From: Rhodopseudomonas julia
GTDB lineage: Bacteria; Pseudomonadota; Alphaproteobacteria; Rhizobiales; Afifellaceae
Direction: 5' to 3'
NCBI RefSeq assembly: GCF_030813515.1
Contig: NZ_JAUSUK010000002.1
Coordinates: 1,550,001 to 1,614,000, forward strand
DNA: 64,000 nt
A model generated the notes under the pieces. It was not told the DNA's origin. It did no database searches and saw only the letters and a list, made by a program, of their open reading frames with translations. Below are positions 46,011 through 57,851 of this stretch, piece by piece. The translations under genes were made by a program, and so were the position numbers. Position 1 is the stretch's first letter. Every line of letters begins with the position of its first letter.

Positions 46011-46631
46011 TCAGGCGGGGCGCCAATCGATCGTCACGTGCCCCCTCGCGGCGGCAACCCGCTCCAGCCAGCGGCGAATGCCCGGGAACGGATCGAGGTC
46101 GAAGCCGCCCTTCTCTTCCGCGTCATGCGTGTAGGCATAGAGCGCGATATCGGCGACGGAGAACGCATGGCCGGCGAGCCAGTCGTGCTTTGCAAGCCGC
46201 TTTTCCATCACGCGCAGAGCTTCGTTGCCCTTTTCAAGCAGCTCGCGCAGCCTCTCGGGCGTCGCTTGGGCGCGACGAGCTTCGTAAACGTGCAGCGCGC
46301 GACGTACGGCGATCGTAGGCTCGTGCGAATATTGTTCGAAGAACATCCATTCGTAGCACTTCGCTCGTTCGTAGCCGTCGTCCGGCAGGAAACGAGAGCC
46401 TTCCGCGAAATGCAGGAGAATTGCACCCGATTCGGCCAGAGCACGCCCGTCATCCAGGACGACAACAGGCGCCTTGCCGATCGGATTGATCTCGAGGAAG
46501 TCGTCCTTTCGGGTCGCACCGCTTGTCGTATCGATATCGACGATCCGAAACGGCAGACCGAGATGGGCAAAAAGCAACCGCACCTTATAGGAGTTGCCGG
46601 AATCCTGCATCGAATAGAGGGTCGCCATCAT
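46011..46631 (-). CDS. Glutathione S-transferase family protein
   Basis: The 206-residue protein starts MMATLYSMQDSGNSYKVRLL, giving the thioredoxin-fold domain with Ser/Tyr near the glutathione thiol. EINPIGKAPVVVLDDGRALA holds the conserved Pro, and ESGAILLHFAEG follows. The C-terminal helical domain includes HDWLAGHAFSVADIALYAYT. A second Met at position 2 is an equally good start. It is divergent from the aminotransferase gene across about 220 bp. Its substrate is unknown; it is only distantly like the other GST in this window. Confidence 0.9.
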   Translation of the reverse strand: MMATLYSMQDSGNSYKVRLLFAHLGLPFRIVDIDTTSGATRKDDFLEINPIGKAPVVVLDDGRALAESGAILLHFAEGSRFLPDDGYERAKCYEWMFFEQYSHEPTIAVRRALHVYEARRAQATPERLRELLEKGNEALRVMEKRLAKHDWLAGHAFSVADIALYAYTHDAEEKGGFDLDPFPGIRRWLERVAAARGHVTIDWRPA

Positions 46632-46700
46632 CGCCCTTCCGTTGTTGTCAGCTCTCAGGCTTTGCCGCTTGCTGCCCTCGCGGCAAGCAAATTGGGTTGA

Positions 46701-48056
<1,356 letters not shown>

Positions 48057-48149
48057 AGCCGGATCGAACCGGCGGCTACGGCAGCCGGGCTTTTTCACGC
48101 CGGAGGCGCGGCGCCTCGAGCGTACCGAAAGCTCCAGACGAAAAGAAAA

Positions 48150-48186
48150 GGGGCGGCCCGCACAAGCGAGCCGCCCCAAATTTTTG
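48150..48186. terminator. Terminator between aspartate aminotransferase and the long cold-shock gene
   Basis: GGGGCGGC (48150-48157) and GCCGCCCC (48170-48177) pair perfectly around a 12-base loop, with AAATTTTTG to the right and an A-rich stretch to the left. It can serve both converging genes. Confidence 0.8.
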
Positions 48187-48254
48187 TCGTCTGTCTTCCG
48201 CTCACATGCGGAACGAGTCTTCCCAAAGGAGACTTCTCTCGGTCGACGACCTGC

Positions 48255-48962
48255 TCAAGCCTCGTCTTCGAGAAGCTGCAAATTGACCGCCTGCGGCCCA
48301 CGACCGCGACGATCCTGCTGCGTCTCGAACGAAAGCTTGGTGCCTTCCGCAAGCTGCGGCAGGCCGGAGCGTTCGATCGCCGAGATATGCACGAAAACGT
48401 CCTTGCTGCCGTCCTCCGGCGAGATGAAGCCGAAGCCCCGATCCGCATTGAAGAACTTCAGTGTGCCGTTCTGACGCGGGCCGACCTCTGCCGGCTGGCG
48501 ATCCTGGAAGCCGCCGCCGCCACCACCGCCGCTGCGGAAGCCGCCACCGGCTCCGCCGCCACCGCCGCCGCCGCGGTAGCCGCCGCCACCGCCGCCGCCG
48601 CGATAGCCGCCGCCTTCGCCACCACCGCGATAGCCGCCACCTTCACCGCCGCCACGGTAGCCGCCGCCTTCACCGCCGCCGCGATAGCCGCCACCTTCAC
48701 CGCCGCCGCGGTAGCCGCCGCCACGGTTGGGACCGCCACGATAACCTCCGCCACCGCCGCCACCGCGATAGCCACCTTCATTGTCTCTGCCGAAGCCTCC
48801 TTCTCCCCGATCGCCATAACCGGGGGTGGGAGGAGCATCGCTACCGAAATCGCTGCCGAATTCGCGCGCACCACCACGACGGGGCCGACGGGACCGATCA
48901 CGGTCCGGGCGCTCACCAAAGTCGTCGTCGTCGTGCCCGCCGCGACCGCCATTGTTCATCAT
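48255..48962 (-). CDS. Cold-shock domain protein with N-terminal YRGGG repeat domain
   Basis: This 235-residue protein is three times the size of a normal CspA. The cold-shock domain is at the C-terminus (about 164-232) with RNP1 KFFNADRGFGFI (169-180) and RNP2 VFVHI (189-193), so it should bind single-stranded RNA or DNA. Before it lies an acidic/basic stretch (HDDDDFGERPDRDRSRRPRR) and eight YRGG repeats with a nine-residue period (65-137), four of them reading YRGGGEGGG. The RGG/YG content resembles disordered RNA-binding domains that form condensates. Start ATG-ATG is preceded by AAGGA. A leader hairpin lies at 48989-49016. The short CspA at 51015 has a similar domain. Confidence 0.9.
   Translation of the reverse strand: MMNNGGRGGHDDDDFGERPDRDRSRRPRRGGAREFGSDFGSDAPPTPGYGDRGEGGFGRDNEGGYRGGGGGGGYRGGPNRGGGYRGGGEGGGYRGGGEGGGYRGGGEGGGYRGGGEGGGYRGGGGGGGYRGGGGGGGAGGGFRSGGGGGGGFQDRQPAEVGPRQNGTLKFFNADRGFGFISPEDGSKDVFVHISAIERSGLPQLAEGTKLSFETQQDRRGRGPQAVNLQLLEDEA
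48552..48770 (-). repeat. Tandem 27-bp repeats coding for YRGGGEGGG units
   Basis: Eight consecutive units encode Tyr at residues 65, 74, 84, 93, 102, 111, 120 and 129; the second unit is 30 bp (YRGGPNRGGG). Codon choice varies between units at third positions, so the array is not a fresh replication-slippage product and the peptide pattern seems to be kept. Confidence 0.9.
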
Positions 48963-49119
48963 CTCATCTCGTCCTTCGATAGAAAAAAGTCGCCGGCTGG
49001 AGGCTCACCAGCCGACGCGGGCAAGCGCGCGGTCTTTACTTGGGAATACATGGAAAGCCGGGATCGGTCCGCTGGCCCTCGACCATAAAGGGGGCGCCTC
49101 ATGCAAACCCCCGCGTATG

Positions 49120-49148
49120 ATCATGCCGTTATGCGGGCAAATCTGCAA
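49120..49148 (-). promoter_or_regulatory. Possible promoter of the long cold-shock gene
   Basis: On the minus strand, TTGCAG (49148-49143), 17 bp, then CATGAT (49125-49120) stand about 160 bp before the start codon, leaving a long leader typical of cold-shock mRNAs. Confidence 0.3.
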
Positions 49149-49191
49149 GTCCCTAATGGGCCGAACCTTGGCTCGACCCTAAATCGGCGAT

Positions 49192-49551
49192 TCACTTAAG
49201 GACTTCGATTTGAACCTTTGCCGTGCCTCGCCCTTTGAACCCGAGCTTGTGGGCGGCAGCACGCGTGACATCGATGACGCGCCCCTTGATGAAGGGACCG
49301 CGATCGTTGATGCGCAGGACGGCGGCTCGACCGTTGCGCAAATTGGTGACCTTCACCTTGGTCCCGAAGGGAAGCGTGCGGTGAGCCGCGGTCATTGCAT
49401 TGGGGTTGCACCTCTCCCCGGAAGCCGTGCGCGAGGTCAGGGCGTACCAGGAGGCGTGGCCGGTCTGAGCATTGGCGCTTTGAGGCTGGGTTACGAGGAC
49501 GCAGCTGCCCACAAGGACCGCCGCGGCGAGGAACTTCGCCGAGTGGAACAT
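49192..49551 (-). CDS. RlpA-like double-psi beta-barrel protein
   Basis: The 119-residue exported protein has a signal peptide (FLAAAVLVGSCVLVTQPQSA, cleaved at ANA-QTGH) and a single RlpA/DPBB domain: GHASWYALTSRTASGERCNP, AMTAAHRTLPFGTKVKVTNL, and VLRINDRGPFIKGRVIDVTR, where the Asp of NDRGPF is the catalytic residue of RlpA transglycosylases. It lacks the SPOR domain and the lipobox of full RlpA, so it is a minimal form. It may cleave glycan strands or simply bind them. Confidence 0.9.
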   Translation of the reverse strand: MFHSAKFLAAAVLVGSCVLVTQPQSANAQTGHASWYALTSRTASGERCNPNAMTAAHRTLPFGTKVKVTNLRNGRAAVLRINDRGPFIKGRVIDVTRAAAHKLGFKGRGTAKVQIEVLK

Positions 49552-49701
49552 TCTTCTCTTCCCATGAAAACAAACTTTGCCGCCGCCGCTTTCACCGGCG
49601 AAAAGGGGCCAGAAATGGGCAAGACCTGGGGCATTTCTTGCAGCATGACGTGAAGAGAAGCCGATGTGACCATGATGTCACTCGAATGGCACAGAAAAGC
49701 A

Positions 49702-49728
49702 AAAGGCCGCTCTTTGAAAGCGGCCTTT
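49702..49728 (-). terminator. Hairpin terminator of the BA14K gene
   Basis: AAAGGCCGCT (49702-49711) and AGCGGCCTTT (49719-49728) form a 10-bp perfect stem with a 7-base loop, 30 bp after the BA14K stop on the minus strand, with a short T-run. Confidence 0.7.
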
Positions 49729-49757
49729 CCTATATGTTGCTCAAGAAGAACGAGGTG

Positions 49758-50276
49758 TCACTGGCAAAGCTGGCGCGGGCCATTATACGGCTGATAGGTA
49801 CCACTATTGGCATCGAAGGAGCGATACTTCGAGCTGCAATAGGCATACCATTCCGGCGTCCAGGGAGCGGGGCGCGTGTCGTAGACGACCAGCGGATTGC
49901 GCGCGGGAACCGCATAGACGGGCGCCGGCTGGACATAAACGGGCGGCGGAGCCGCATAGACCGGCGCCGGTTCGACATAGACGGGCGCGGAGCGCGGCGC
50001 GGTCAGTGCCGAACCGAGAAGAGCACCCGCGGCCAGGCCGACGACACCGGCAGCGACAGCCGCGCCGGCGTCGTCACGGTCGCGGCGATGGTGGCGGTGT
50101 CCATAATAACCGCGCGGACGCTCCCAGCCACGGTCACCATAATATCCCCTGTCGCCATCCCAGTGACGGGAATCCCATGACCCGGCCTGAGCGCCAGCCG
50201 GCAGAGCAAGAGCAGTCAGTGCAACGGCCAGTGCCGCAGCCGTTGTCTTGAGAGCAGTGGGTCTGAAGAAAGACAT
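49758..50276 (-). CDS. BA14K-family protein
   Basis: This 172-residue protein has a signal peptide (AAALAVALTALALPAGAQAG) and a Tyr/Gly/Arg/His-rich mature start (RGYYGDRGWERPRGYYGHRH). A glycine helix follows (AAGVVGLAAGALLGSALTAP), then Pro/Val/Tyr repeats (PVYVEPAPVYAAPPPVYVQP) and the BA14K end WTPEWYAYCSSKYRSFDANS, GTYQPYNGPRQLCQ. BA14K proteins were described in Brucella as immunoreactive lectin-like proteins and occur widely in Hyphomicrobiales. The inner helix may anchor it in a membrane. The role is unknown. Confidence 0.92.
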   Translation of the reverse strand: MSFFRPTALKTTAAALAVALTALALPAGAQAGSWDSRHWDGDRGYYGDRGWERPRGYYGHRHHRRDRDDAGAAVAAGVVGLAAGALLGSALTAPRSAPVYVEPAPVYAAPPPVYVQPAPVYAVPARNPLVVYDTRPAPWTPEWYAYCSSKYRSFDANSGTYQPYNGPRQLCQ

Positions 50277-50542
50277 CGTCGTTTCCTTGCCAATAAGCCC
50301 CGCCGGAAGATCATCTCCGGCTTCTTGATGAGATTGATAGGACTTCCAGGCTGAACGATGGCTGAACGGACATGCCTCGTTGCCATCCCCCTCTCGGGAC
50401 CTTTAGACAATTCCGCGCAATCGGAGGTCGACAGCAGCATCCATGCGGCCTCAAACGGTGCCGCGCGGCGCGTCGGCGCATGGGCGCACGACCCAGCTTG
50501 GGCGCATCATGACCAAGAAACAAGAAACCTGGGAGGACGCCG

Positions 50543-50938
50543 ATGGTGAGCCGAATCTTGCTGCCGATCGACCTCGACCACATCGCCAGCTGGAAGAAAT
50601 CCGTCACGACTGCGATCGAACTCACGCGCCTCTATGATGCCGAGCTCGTGGTTTTGAGCGTATTTCCCCAGATGGAAGCGGACTTTTCGCAGTTCCCGAC
50701 GCATCACCTCCCCGCTGTGGAGGTGTTCCGGCGCGAGTATCTTCCCGAAGATATCAGAAGCCGCGCCATCTACCGTTCAGGAACCGTGGCTCGCGGTATC
50801 CGCGCGGCGATCAACCAGGAAAAGATCGATCTCGTGGTGATGGCCTCGCACAACCCCAATCTCGGCGACTATGTGATGGGGTCAAACGCAGCCAATGTGG
50901 TCCTGCACAGCCCATGCTCGGTGCTGGTGGTGCGTTAA
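50543..50938 (+). CDS. Universal stress protein (UspA family)
   Basis: The 131-residue single-domain protein begins MVSRILLPIDLDHIASWKKS with a GGGAGG site. The Usp fold is clear: the first strand ILLPIDLD, IDLVVMASHNPNLGDYVMGS, and NAANVVLHSPCSVLVVR at the end. The ATP-binding GxxG-9x-GS/T motif is modified (NPNLGDYVMGSNAANV), so nucleotide binding is uncertain. It is divergent from the BA14K gene across 266 bp in which I see nothing else. Confidence 0.9.
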   Translation: MVSRILLPIDLDHIASWKKSVTTAIELTRLYDAELVVLSVFPQMEADFSQFPTHHLPAVEVFRREYLPEDIRSRAIYRSGTVARGIRAAINQEKIDLVVMASHNPNLGDYVMGSNAANVVLHSPCSVLVVR

Positions 50939-50940
50939 AC

Positions 50941-50964
50941 AAAAACCGCCGGACATGCCGGCGG
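50941..50964 (-). terminator. Intrinsic terminator of the short cold-shock gene
   Basis: CCGCCGG (50946-50952) and CCGGCGG (50958-50964) pair perfectly; on the minus strand the stem is followed by TTTTTG. It stands 50 bp after the cspA stop and just after the converging universal stress gene. Confidence 0.82.
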
Positions 50965-51014
50965 CTCGATCGTCAAATATGGCTGGGAGCAGTCACATCC
51001 CAGAGAGGAAGCAT

Positions 51015-51227
51015 TCAGGCAAGCTGGAGATTGACCGCCTGCGGGCCGCGGCCCCTTGGATCCTGCTGCAACTCGAAGCTGACGCGATTGCCCTCGACAA
51101 GGCCCGGAAGGCCCGAACGCTCGACAGCCGAAATGTGGACGAAAACGTCCTTGCTGCCGTCTTCTGGAGCGATAAAGCCGAAGCCGCGCGTGGAATCAAA
51201 GAACTTAACGGTGCCGGTCTGGCTCAT
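51015..51227 (-). CDS. Cold-shock protein, CspA type
   Basis: This 70-residue protein is a complete single cold-shock domain: MSQTGTVKFFDSTRGFGFIA with RNP1, then VFVHISAVERSGLPGLVEGN with RNP2. It binds single-stranded RNA and unfolds it. It has Arg/Pro-rich ends (LQQDPRGRGPQAVNLQLA) almost the same as the long cold-shock protein at 48255, so the two are paralogues. The 5' leader holds a small hairpin (51264-51286). Confidence 0.95.
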   Translation of the reverse strand: MSQTGTVKFFDSTRGFGFIAPEDGSKDVFVHISAVERSGLPGLVEGNRVSFELQQDPRGRGPQAVNLQLA

Positions 51228-51450
51228 GGGAGAAACCCTTTTCCCTTTGTGGTCGGATTCATCGAGGCTGGCCCATTGCCAGGCTCGAATTTCGAAACAG
51301 TCGGGAAAGACGTTACCTACCGGTCGGGTACGAAACCGCGCGGCGCAGACTTAACCGGTCGTCGGGGCGCGCCCATCCAACATTTACGCGCCCATTCGCG
51401 TTATGACGGGAAAAGCCACAGATAACAAGGCGCCGCCCTTCTGGGCCTGA

Positions 51451-51807
51451 TCACAGCGCCGGCTTCCTGACGATCCCGAGCCTCGCACGCAGCACCTGCG
51501 GCACGTCGTATTCGCGCATCAGCTGCTCCGTGCCGGGGAAACCGAGCGCTTCGCGCTGCACGACGAGCGCCCACAAGGCCTGGCTCGCCTCGTCCAACGC
51601 TCGCGCACGAGCATCCTCGATGCTGGCGTCGGAGGCATCCGCTCTCACGGCATCTTCAAGGCGACGCCAGACGGCAAGCGCGTCTTCGAAACGGGAAGCC
51701 GCGCGTGAGAGGCTTGCAGCCCTCTCCGCCATCATCTCTTGCTCGAGGGCGTCGTAGGGCGAAGCTTGCTTGCGCGGAGCAAGGATGCGCGGTGGACGGA
51801 TGCTCAT
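51451..51807 (-). CDS. Small helical protein, probably DUF6665 family
   Basis: This 118-residue soluble protein begins MSIRPPRILAPRKQASPYDA and is largely helical and Ala/Arg/Glu rich (LSRAASRFEDALAVWRRLED, ARALDEASQALWALVVQREA). It ends with the pattern LMREYDVPQVLRARLGIVRK. The start, the WALVVQREALGF segment and the YDVP..LRARLG end recall DUF6665 proteins of Hyphomicrobiales, a family without known function. That match is from memory and not certain. It stands alone. Confidence 0.65.
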   Translation of the reverse strand: MSIRPPRILAPRKQASPYDALEQEMMAERAASLSRAASRFEDALAVWRRLEDAVRADASDASIEDARARALDEASQALWALVVQREALGFPGTEQLMREYDVPQVLRARLGIVRKPAL

Positions 51808-51937
51808 GCCCCTCAGCTAGGACGCGCCGCCTTTCCGGACAAGACCGCCGCTGGTGCAGGGCCCGAAACGGTTCGCGGCAACGTGAAGGACCCCTGCTCC
51901 GATCGCTCAGATGAACACCGCATGCATTGCGGCACGT

Positions 51938-52117
51938 TCAGCGCCGTGTCTGACGGTCCTCTGGCAGGAATTGGGTGTGCTCCTTGTCGCGCTTTTGCCG
52001 TTCCTGCATCAATTCTTCGTAGGCGCGGCGCTCCTCGGCCGACAGCTGAACACGCTTCACCGGCGCCTTCTTTCGTCGATCCTTGGCCTTTTTGTAGAGC
52101 TGCGGCTCTGTGGACAT
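51938..52117 (-). CDS. Small charged protein, unknown
   Basis: The ATG at 52117 gives 59 residues: MSTEPQLYKKAKDRRKKAPV, then a Glu/Arg-rich helix (QLSAEERRAYEELMQERQKR) and a short tail. The frame is open to 52168, but an AGG ribosome site and the composition favour this start. No domain is recognised. Its high Lys/Arg/Glu content suggests a coiled or RNA-associated helix. Evidence is composition and start site only. Confidence 0.5.
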   Translation of the reverse strand: MSTEPQLYKKAKDRRKKAPVKRVQLSAEERRAYEELMQERQKRDKEHTQFLPEDRQTRR

Positions 52118-52210
52118 GTGCCTCGTCTCCATCTGCCGGACATCGCTAGATAGCCGCTTCTCCCACAATTGACGAGGCGCTTTGCCCTTTCTGCGGCCAA
52201 TACGTCGAAT

Positions 52211-53053
52211 TCACCTGTCGAGGCGGGCCATAAGCTCCATAGCGGCGTGCGGATTGCGGACTTTGGCGCCGGCTATGAAGAAGATGAAAACCGCGTGGGG
52301 GTCGGTCGAGCAGATAGAGCCCTTCCCCTTGAGCCGCTGCAAATCGTCAGGCACGTCGCCGTGCGCAAACACGCGCGCACGCTCTGCCCAGGCGTCGAGA
52401 TCGGACGGGGAATAACCCGTCCTCTCCTCCTCCCGCGTGCGCATCAGCCGCACATAGGCGAAATCGGCTGTCGGCTCGGCGAGGCCCGGATAATCGTCTG
52501 ACTCGGCATAGACGATCGCCGCGTTGTGGCGGCTTGCGAGATCGACGAATTCCTCGCACAGGAAACTCTCATGGCGCACTTCGAGCGCATGGCGAAGCGG
52601 CAGACCGTCGACTTCCTGCGGCAGGAGCTTCAGGAAAGCGGCAATATCCTCAGCATCAAAGACGCGGCTCGGCGCGAACTGCCATAGGATCGGACCGAGC
52701 TTTTGCTTCAGCTCGGCGATGCCGCCGTTGATGAACCAATCGAGACTGTCGCCGGTCTCGGCGAGCTTCTTCTTCATGGCAATGGCGCGATGGCCCTTCA
52801 GAGCGAAGACAAAATCGTCCGGCGTCTCGTCGTGCCATTTGGCAAAGCTCTTGGCGCTCTGGCCGCGATAGAAAGTGCCGTTGATCTCGATCGCCGTCAG
52901 CTTGGAGGCCGCGTATTCGAGTTCGCGCGTCTTCGGCAGTTTTTCCGGATAGAAGGTTCCGCGCCAGGGTTCGAAGGTCCATCCGCCTATGCCGACCCGG
53001 ATGTGTCCGGTTCGAGCCGAGTTGTTATCTTCGGACCTGTTCTGCGCCGGCAT
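52211..53053 (-). CDS. DUF72 domain protein (YecE-like)
   Basis: The 280-residue TIM-barrel-like protein starts with a GAGGAGG site and shows the DUF72 marks IRVGIGGWTFEPWRGTFYPE near the N-terminus, EINGTFYRGQSAKSFAKWHD, FVFALKGHRAIAMKKKL, GPILWQFAP and VRHESFLCEEFVDLASRHNA. YecE-type proteins are widespread, soluble and without a proven reaction. It may form a small unit with the genes on the same strand, but gaps of about 100 bp argue for separate expression. Confidence 0.92.
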   Translation of the reverse strand: MPAQNRSEDNNSARTGHIRVGIGGWTFEPWRGTFYPEKLPKTRELEYAASKLTAIEINGTFYRGQSAKSFAKWHDETPDDFVFALKGHRAIAMKKKLAETGDSLDWFINGGIAELKQKLGPILWQFAPSRVFDAEDIAAFLKLLPQEVDGLPLRHALEVRHESFLCEEFVDLASRHNAAIVYAESDDYPGLAEPTADFAYVRLMRTREEERTGYSPSDLDAWAERARVFAHGDVPDDLQRLKGKGSICSTDPHAVFIFFIAGAKVRNPHAAMELMARLDR

Positions 53054-53171
53054 GCCTCGCCTCCTCTTCCTGGAGAGGGACCCTTCCCTGCCTTGAATGC
53101 GGAAGCAACCCGAAAAGACGCTGCGGAAGCTGACGGCACCTGCGCGTCAGAAAGTCGCCCGGGTCCGGCGG

Positions 53172-53531
53172 TCAGTTCTCTTCGCGATACTGATATTGCG
53201 CCCGGCACTTGGCGCGCTGCTGCGCCGTGAGATTTCCGGCACAGCCCGGCGGCGCGAAAATGCGCTGATTCTCCAGCCGGCGCTGACGGAGCCGCGGCTG
53301 ATCGTAGGGGTTGTTGATCGGGTCTGGGGCCTTCAACTTCGGCACTTCGACCCGCGGGATCCGCGGCCGATCGGGGTTGCCAAAGCTCTGTGCAGTCGCA
53401 ACAGAGGGGATCGCGGCGACGGCGAGAAGACCTGCGAGCGCCAATCCCGAAAGGGATTGGCCTGGACTCCGGCTCGAACGTGAAGCTGACCTGCACATGA
53501 CAATCATGTGGGGCACCGCTCGGCTATTCAC
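53172..53531 (-). CDS. Small secreted protein, unknown
   Basis: This is an exported protein of up to 119 residues. Starts at residue 1, 9 or 12 are possible, none with a strong ribosome site. The signal peptide is clear (SLSGLALAGLLAVAAIPSVA, cleaved at ATA-QSFG). The short mature part is Pro/Arg/Gln rich (NPDRPRIPRVEVPKLKAPDP) and ends with two Cys (APPGCAGNLTAQQRAKCRAQ). It resembles other short periplasmic proteins of Hyphomicrobiales, but I cannot name a family. Confidence 0.6.
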   Translation of the reverse strand: MNSRAVPHMIVMCRSASRSSRSPGQSLSGLALAGLLAVAAIPSVATAQSFGNPDRPRIPRVEVPKLKAPDPINNPYDQPRLRQRRLENQRIFAPPGCAGNLTAQQRAKCRAQYQYREEN

Positions 53532-53623
53532 AAGCGGACATCCGTCCTTCGCGATTCGGCCTTAATTCCGTCTTCCGACGCAGCTAGCGGCCCGCCTGCC
53601 GCAGATGTCAGGAAGGAACCGAC

Positions 53624-54532
53624 ATGGATACGATGCCGACGCGCCGCAGCTTCACGGCCCTCATGGCCGCGATGGCCGGCAGCGCGTTTTTGCCCTCCCC
53701 GCTTTTCGCACAGACCGCAGACGATAATCCTCCGCAGGACGTGCTGACACGCACGCTCGCGGAGGTGGAGCAGCGCCTGAATGCGCGTCTCGGCGCCTAT
53801 GTCCTCGACATCGAGACGGGTCGCGAATGGGCCCAGCGCGCGGACGAGCGTTTCCCGATGTGCAGCACCTTCAAGCTGCTCGCCTGCGGCGCCGTGCTGG
53901 CGAAGGTCGATATGGGCGAGGAAGATCTCGAGCGTCGCATCAGCTTCGAGGAAAAGGATCTCGTGACCTATTCGCCCGTCACCAAGGAACATGTCGGTGG
54001 TGAGGGGATGACGCTTGAGGATCTCTGCGTCGCGGCAATGACGCAAAGCGACAACACGGCCGGTAACCTGATTCTCGACAGCCTCGGCGGTCCGCCCGCG
54101 ATCACATCTTTCGCTCGCTCCATCGGCGACCAGGTGACCCGCCTCGACCGCAGGGAAACAGAGCTCAACGAAGCGACGCCCGGAGATCCACGGGACACGA
54201 CAAGCCCGCGGGCCATGGGCCGCGACGCGCAGACGCTCCTCGTCAAAGGCAGCCTCTCCGACCGTTCCCGCCTGTATCTCAAGAGATGGATGTGCACCAA
54301 CAAGACGGGCGACGAAAAGCTGCGTGCCGGTCTTCCTGGCGACTTCCTCGTCGGCGACAAAACGGGGGGCGGCGGCAATGGCACGATGAACGACGTCGCG
54401 GTCATCTGGCCGAGCGGACGCAAACCCGTCATCGCGTCCATCTACCTGACGGAAAGCGGCGCCTCTTTCGATGATCGCAATGCCGGTTTTGCCGAGATCG
54501 GCAAGGCGATCGCGGAAGTGATCAAGGCCTGA
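53624..54532 (+). CDS. Class A beta-lactamase with Tat-type signal
   Basis: This 302-residue periplasmic serine hydrolase breaks the beta-lactam ring. All class A motifs are present: STFK with nucleophile Ser81 (81-84), SDN (142-144), ETELN with Glu178 (the Ambler Glu166), and KTG (246-248) in DKTGGGGNGT. The leader PTRRSFTALMAAMAG has a twin-arginine motif, so folding before export is likely. Cys80 sits at Ambler position 69, but position 238 is not Cys, so the disulfide of class A carbapenemases is absent. An AAGGA site precedes the ATG. No regulator or mobile element lies next to it, so it seems a resident chromosomal gene. Confidence 0.95.
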   Translation: MDTMPTRRSFTALMAAMAGSAFLPSPLFAQTADDNPPQDVLTRTLAEVEQRLNARLGAYVLDIETGREWAQRADERFPMCSTFKLLACGAVLAKVDMGEEDLERRISFEEKDLVTYSPVTKEHVGGEGMTLEDLCVAAMTQSDNTAGNLILDSLGGPPAITSFARSIGDQVTRLDRRETELNEATPGDPRDTTSPRAMGRDAQTLLVKGSLSDRSRLYLKRWMCTNKTGDEKLRAGLPGDFLVGDKTGGGGNGTMNDVAVIWPSGRKPVIASIYLTESGASFDDRNAGFAEIGKAIAEVIKA

Positions 54533-54538
54533 GTGTCT

Positions 54539-57571
<3,033 letters not shown>

Positions 57572-57851
57572 GTTCTCTATATGGACCAGCCTTGCAGGCG
57601 CGAAAAGGCCTGAGTGGCAGCTTTCGCCACCCGACGAGGGAGACTGGTTCGCGGGTCACAGCCTTTCGCAACCTGCTCGTGTCACATACCCGCAGAACGT
57701 GATTCTTCATTTCGCCACAAGAGCTTCTATCCTGGAACGAAAGCAATTCGAAGTTGGAGGAACGTCCGGGGGTCTTCGTACCGGTTCACCTGACCTGGAG
57801 TTTGGAGACGTGCGGATCACTCTCGGCGTCGGGCGCGTCCGAGCCCAAATC

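Noticed and set aside
48552-48770. Regular repeats that could be taken for a CRISPR array
   Set aside because: The 27-bp units are contiguous with no spacers and encode an in-frame peptide repeat joined to a cold-shock domain.
48387-49088. An Ala/Thr-rich open frame opposite the long cold-shock gene
   Set aside because: It is simply the complement of the glycine repeat codons; the minus strand has the cold-shock domain, start and leader.
53624-54532. Carbapenemase-type class A enzyme
   Set aside because: Cys is present at Ambler 69, but the partner at 238 is Gly, so the hallmark disulfide is missing.
57572-57851. LexA (SOS) box before uvrB
   Set aside because: I looked for the alphaproteobacterial GTTC-N7-GTTC pattern in the gap and did not find it.
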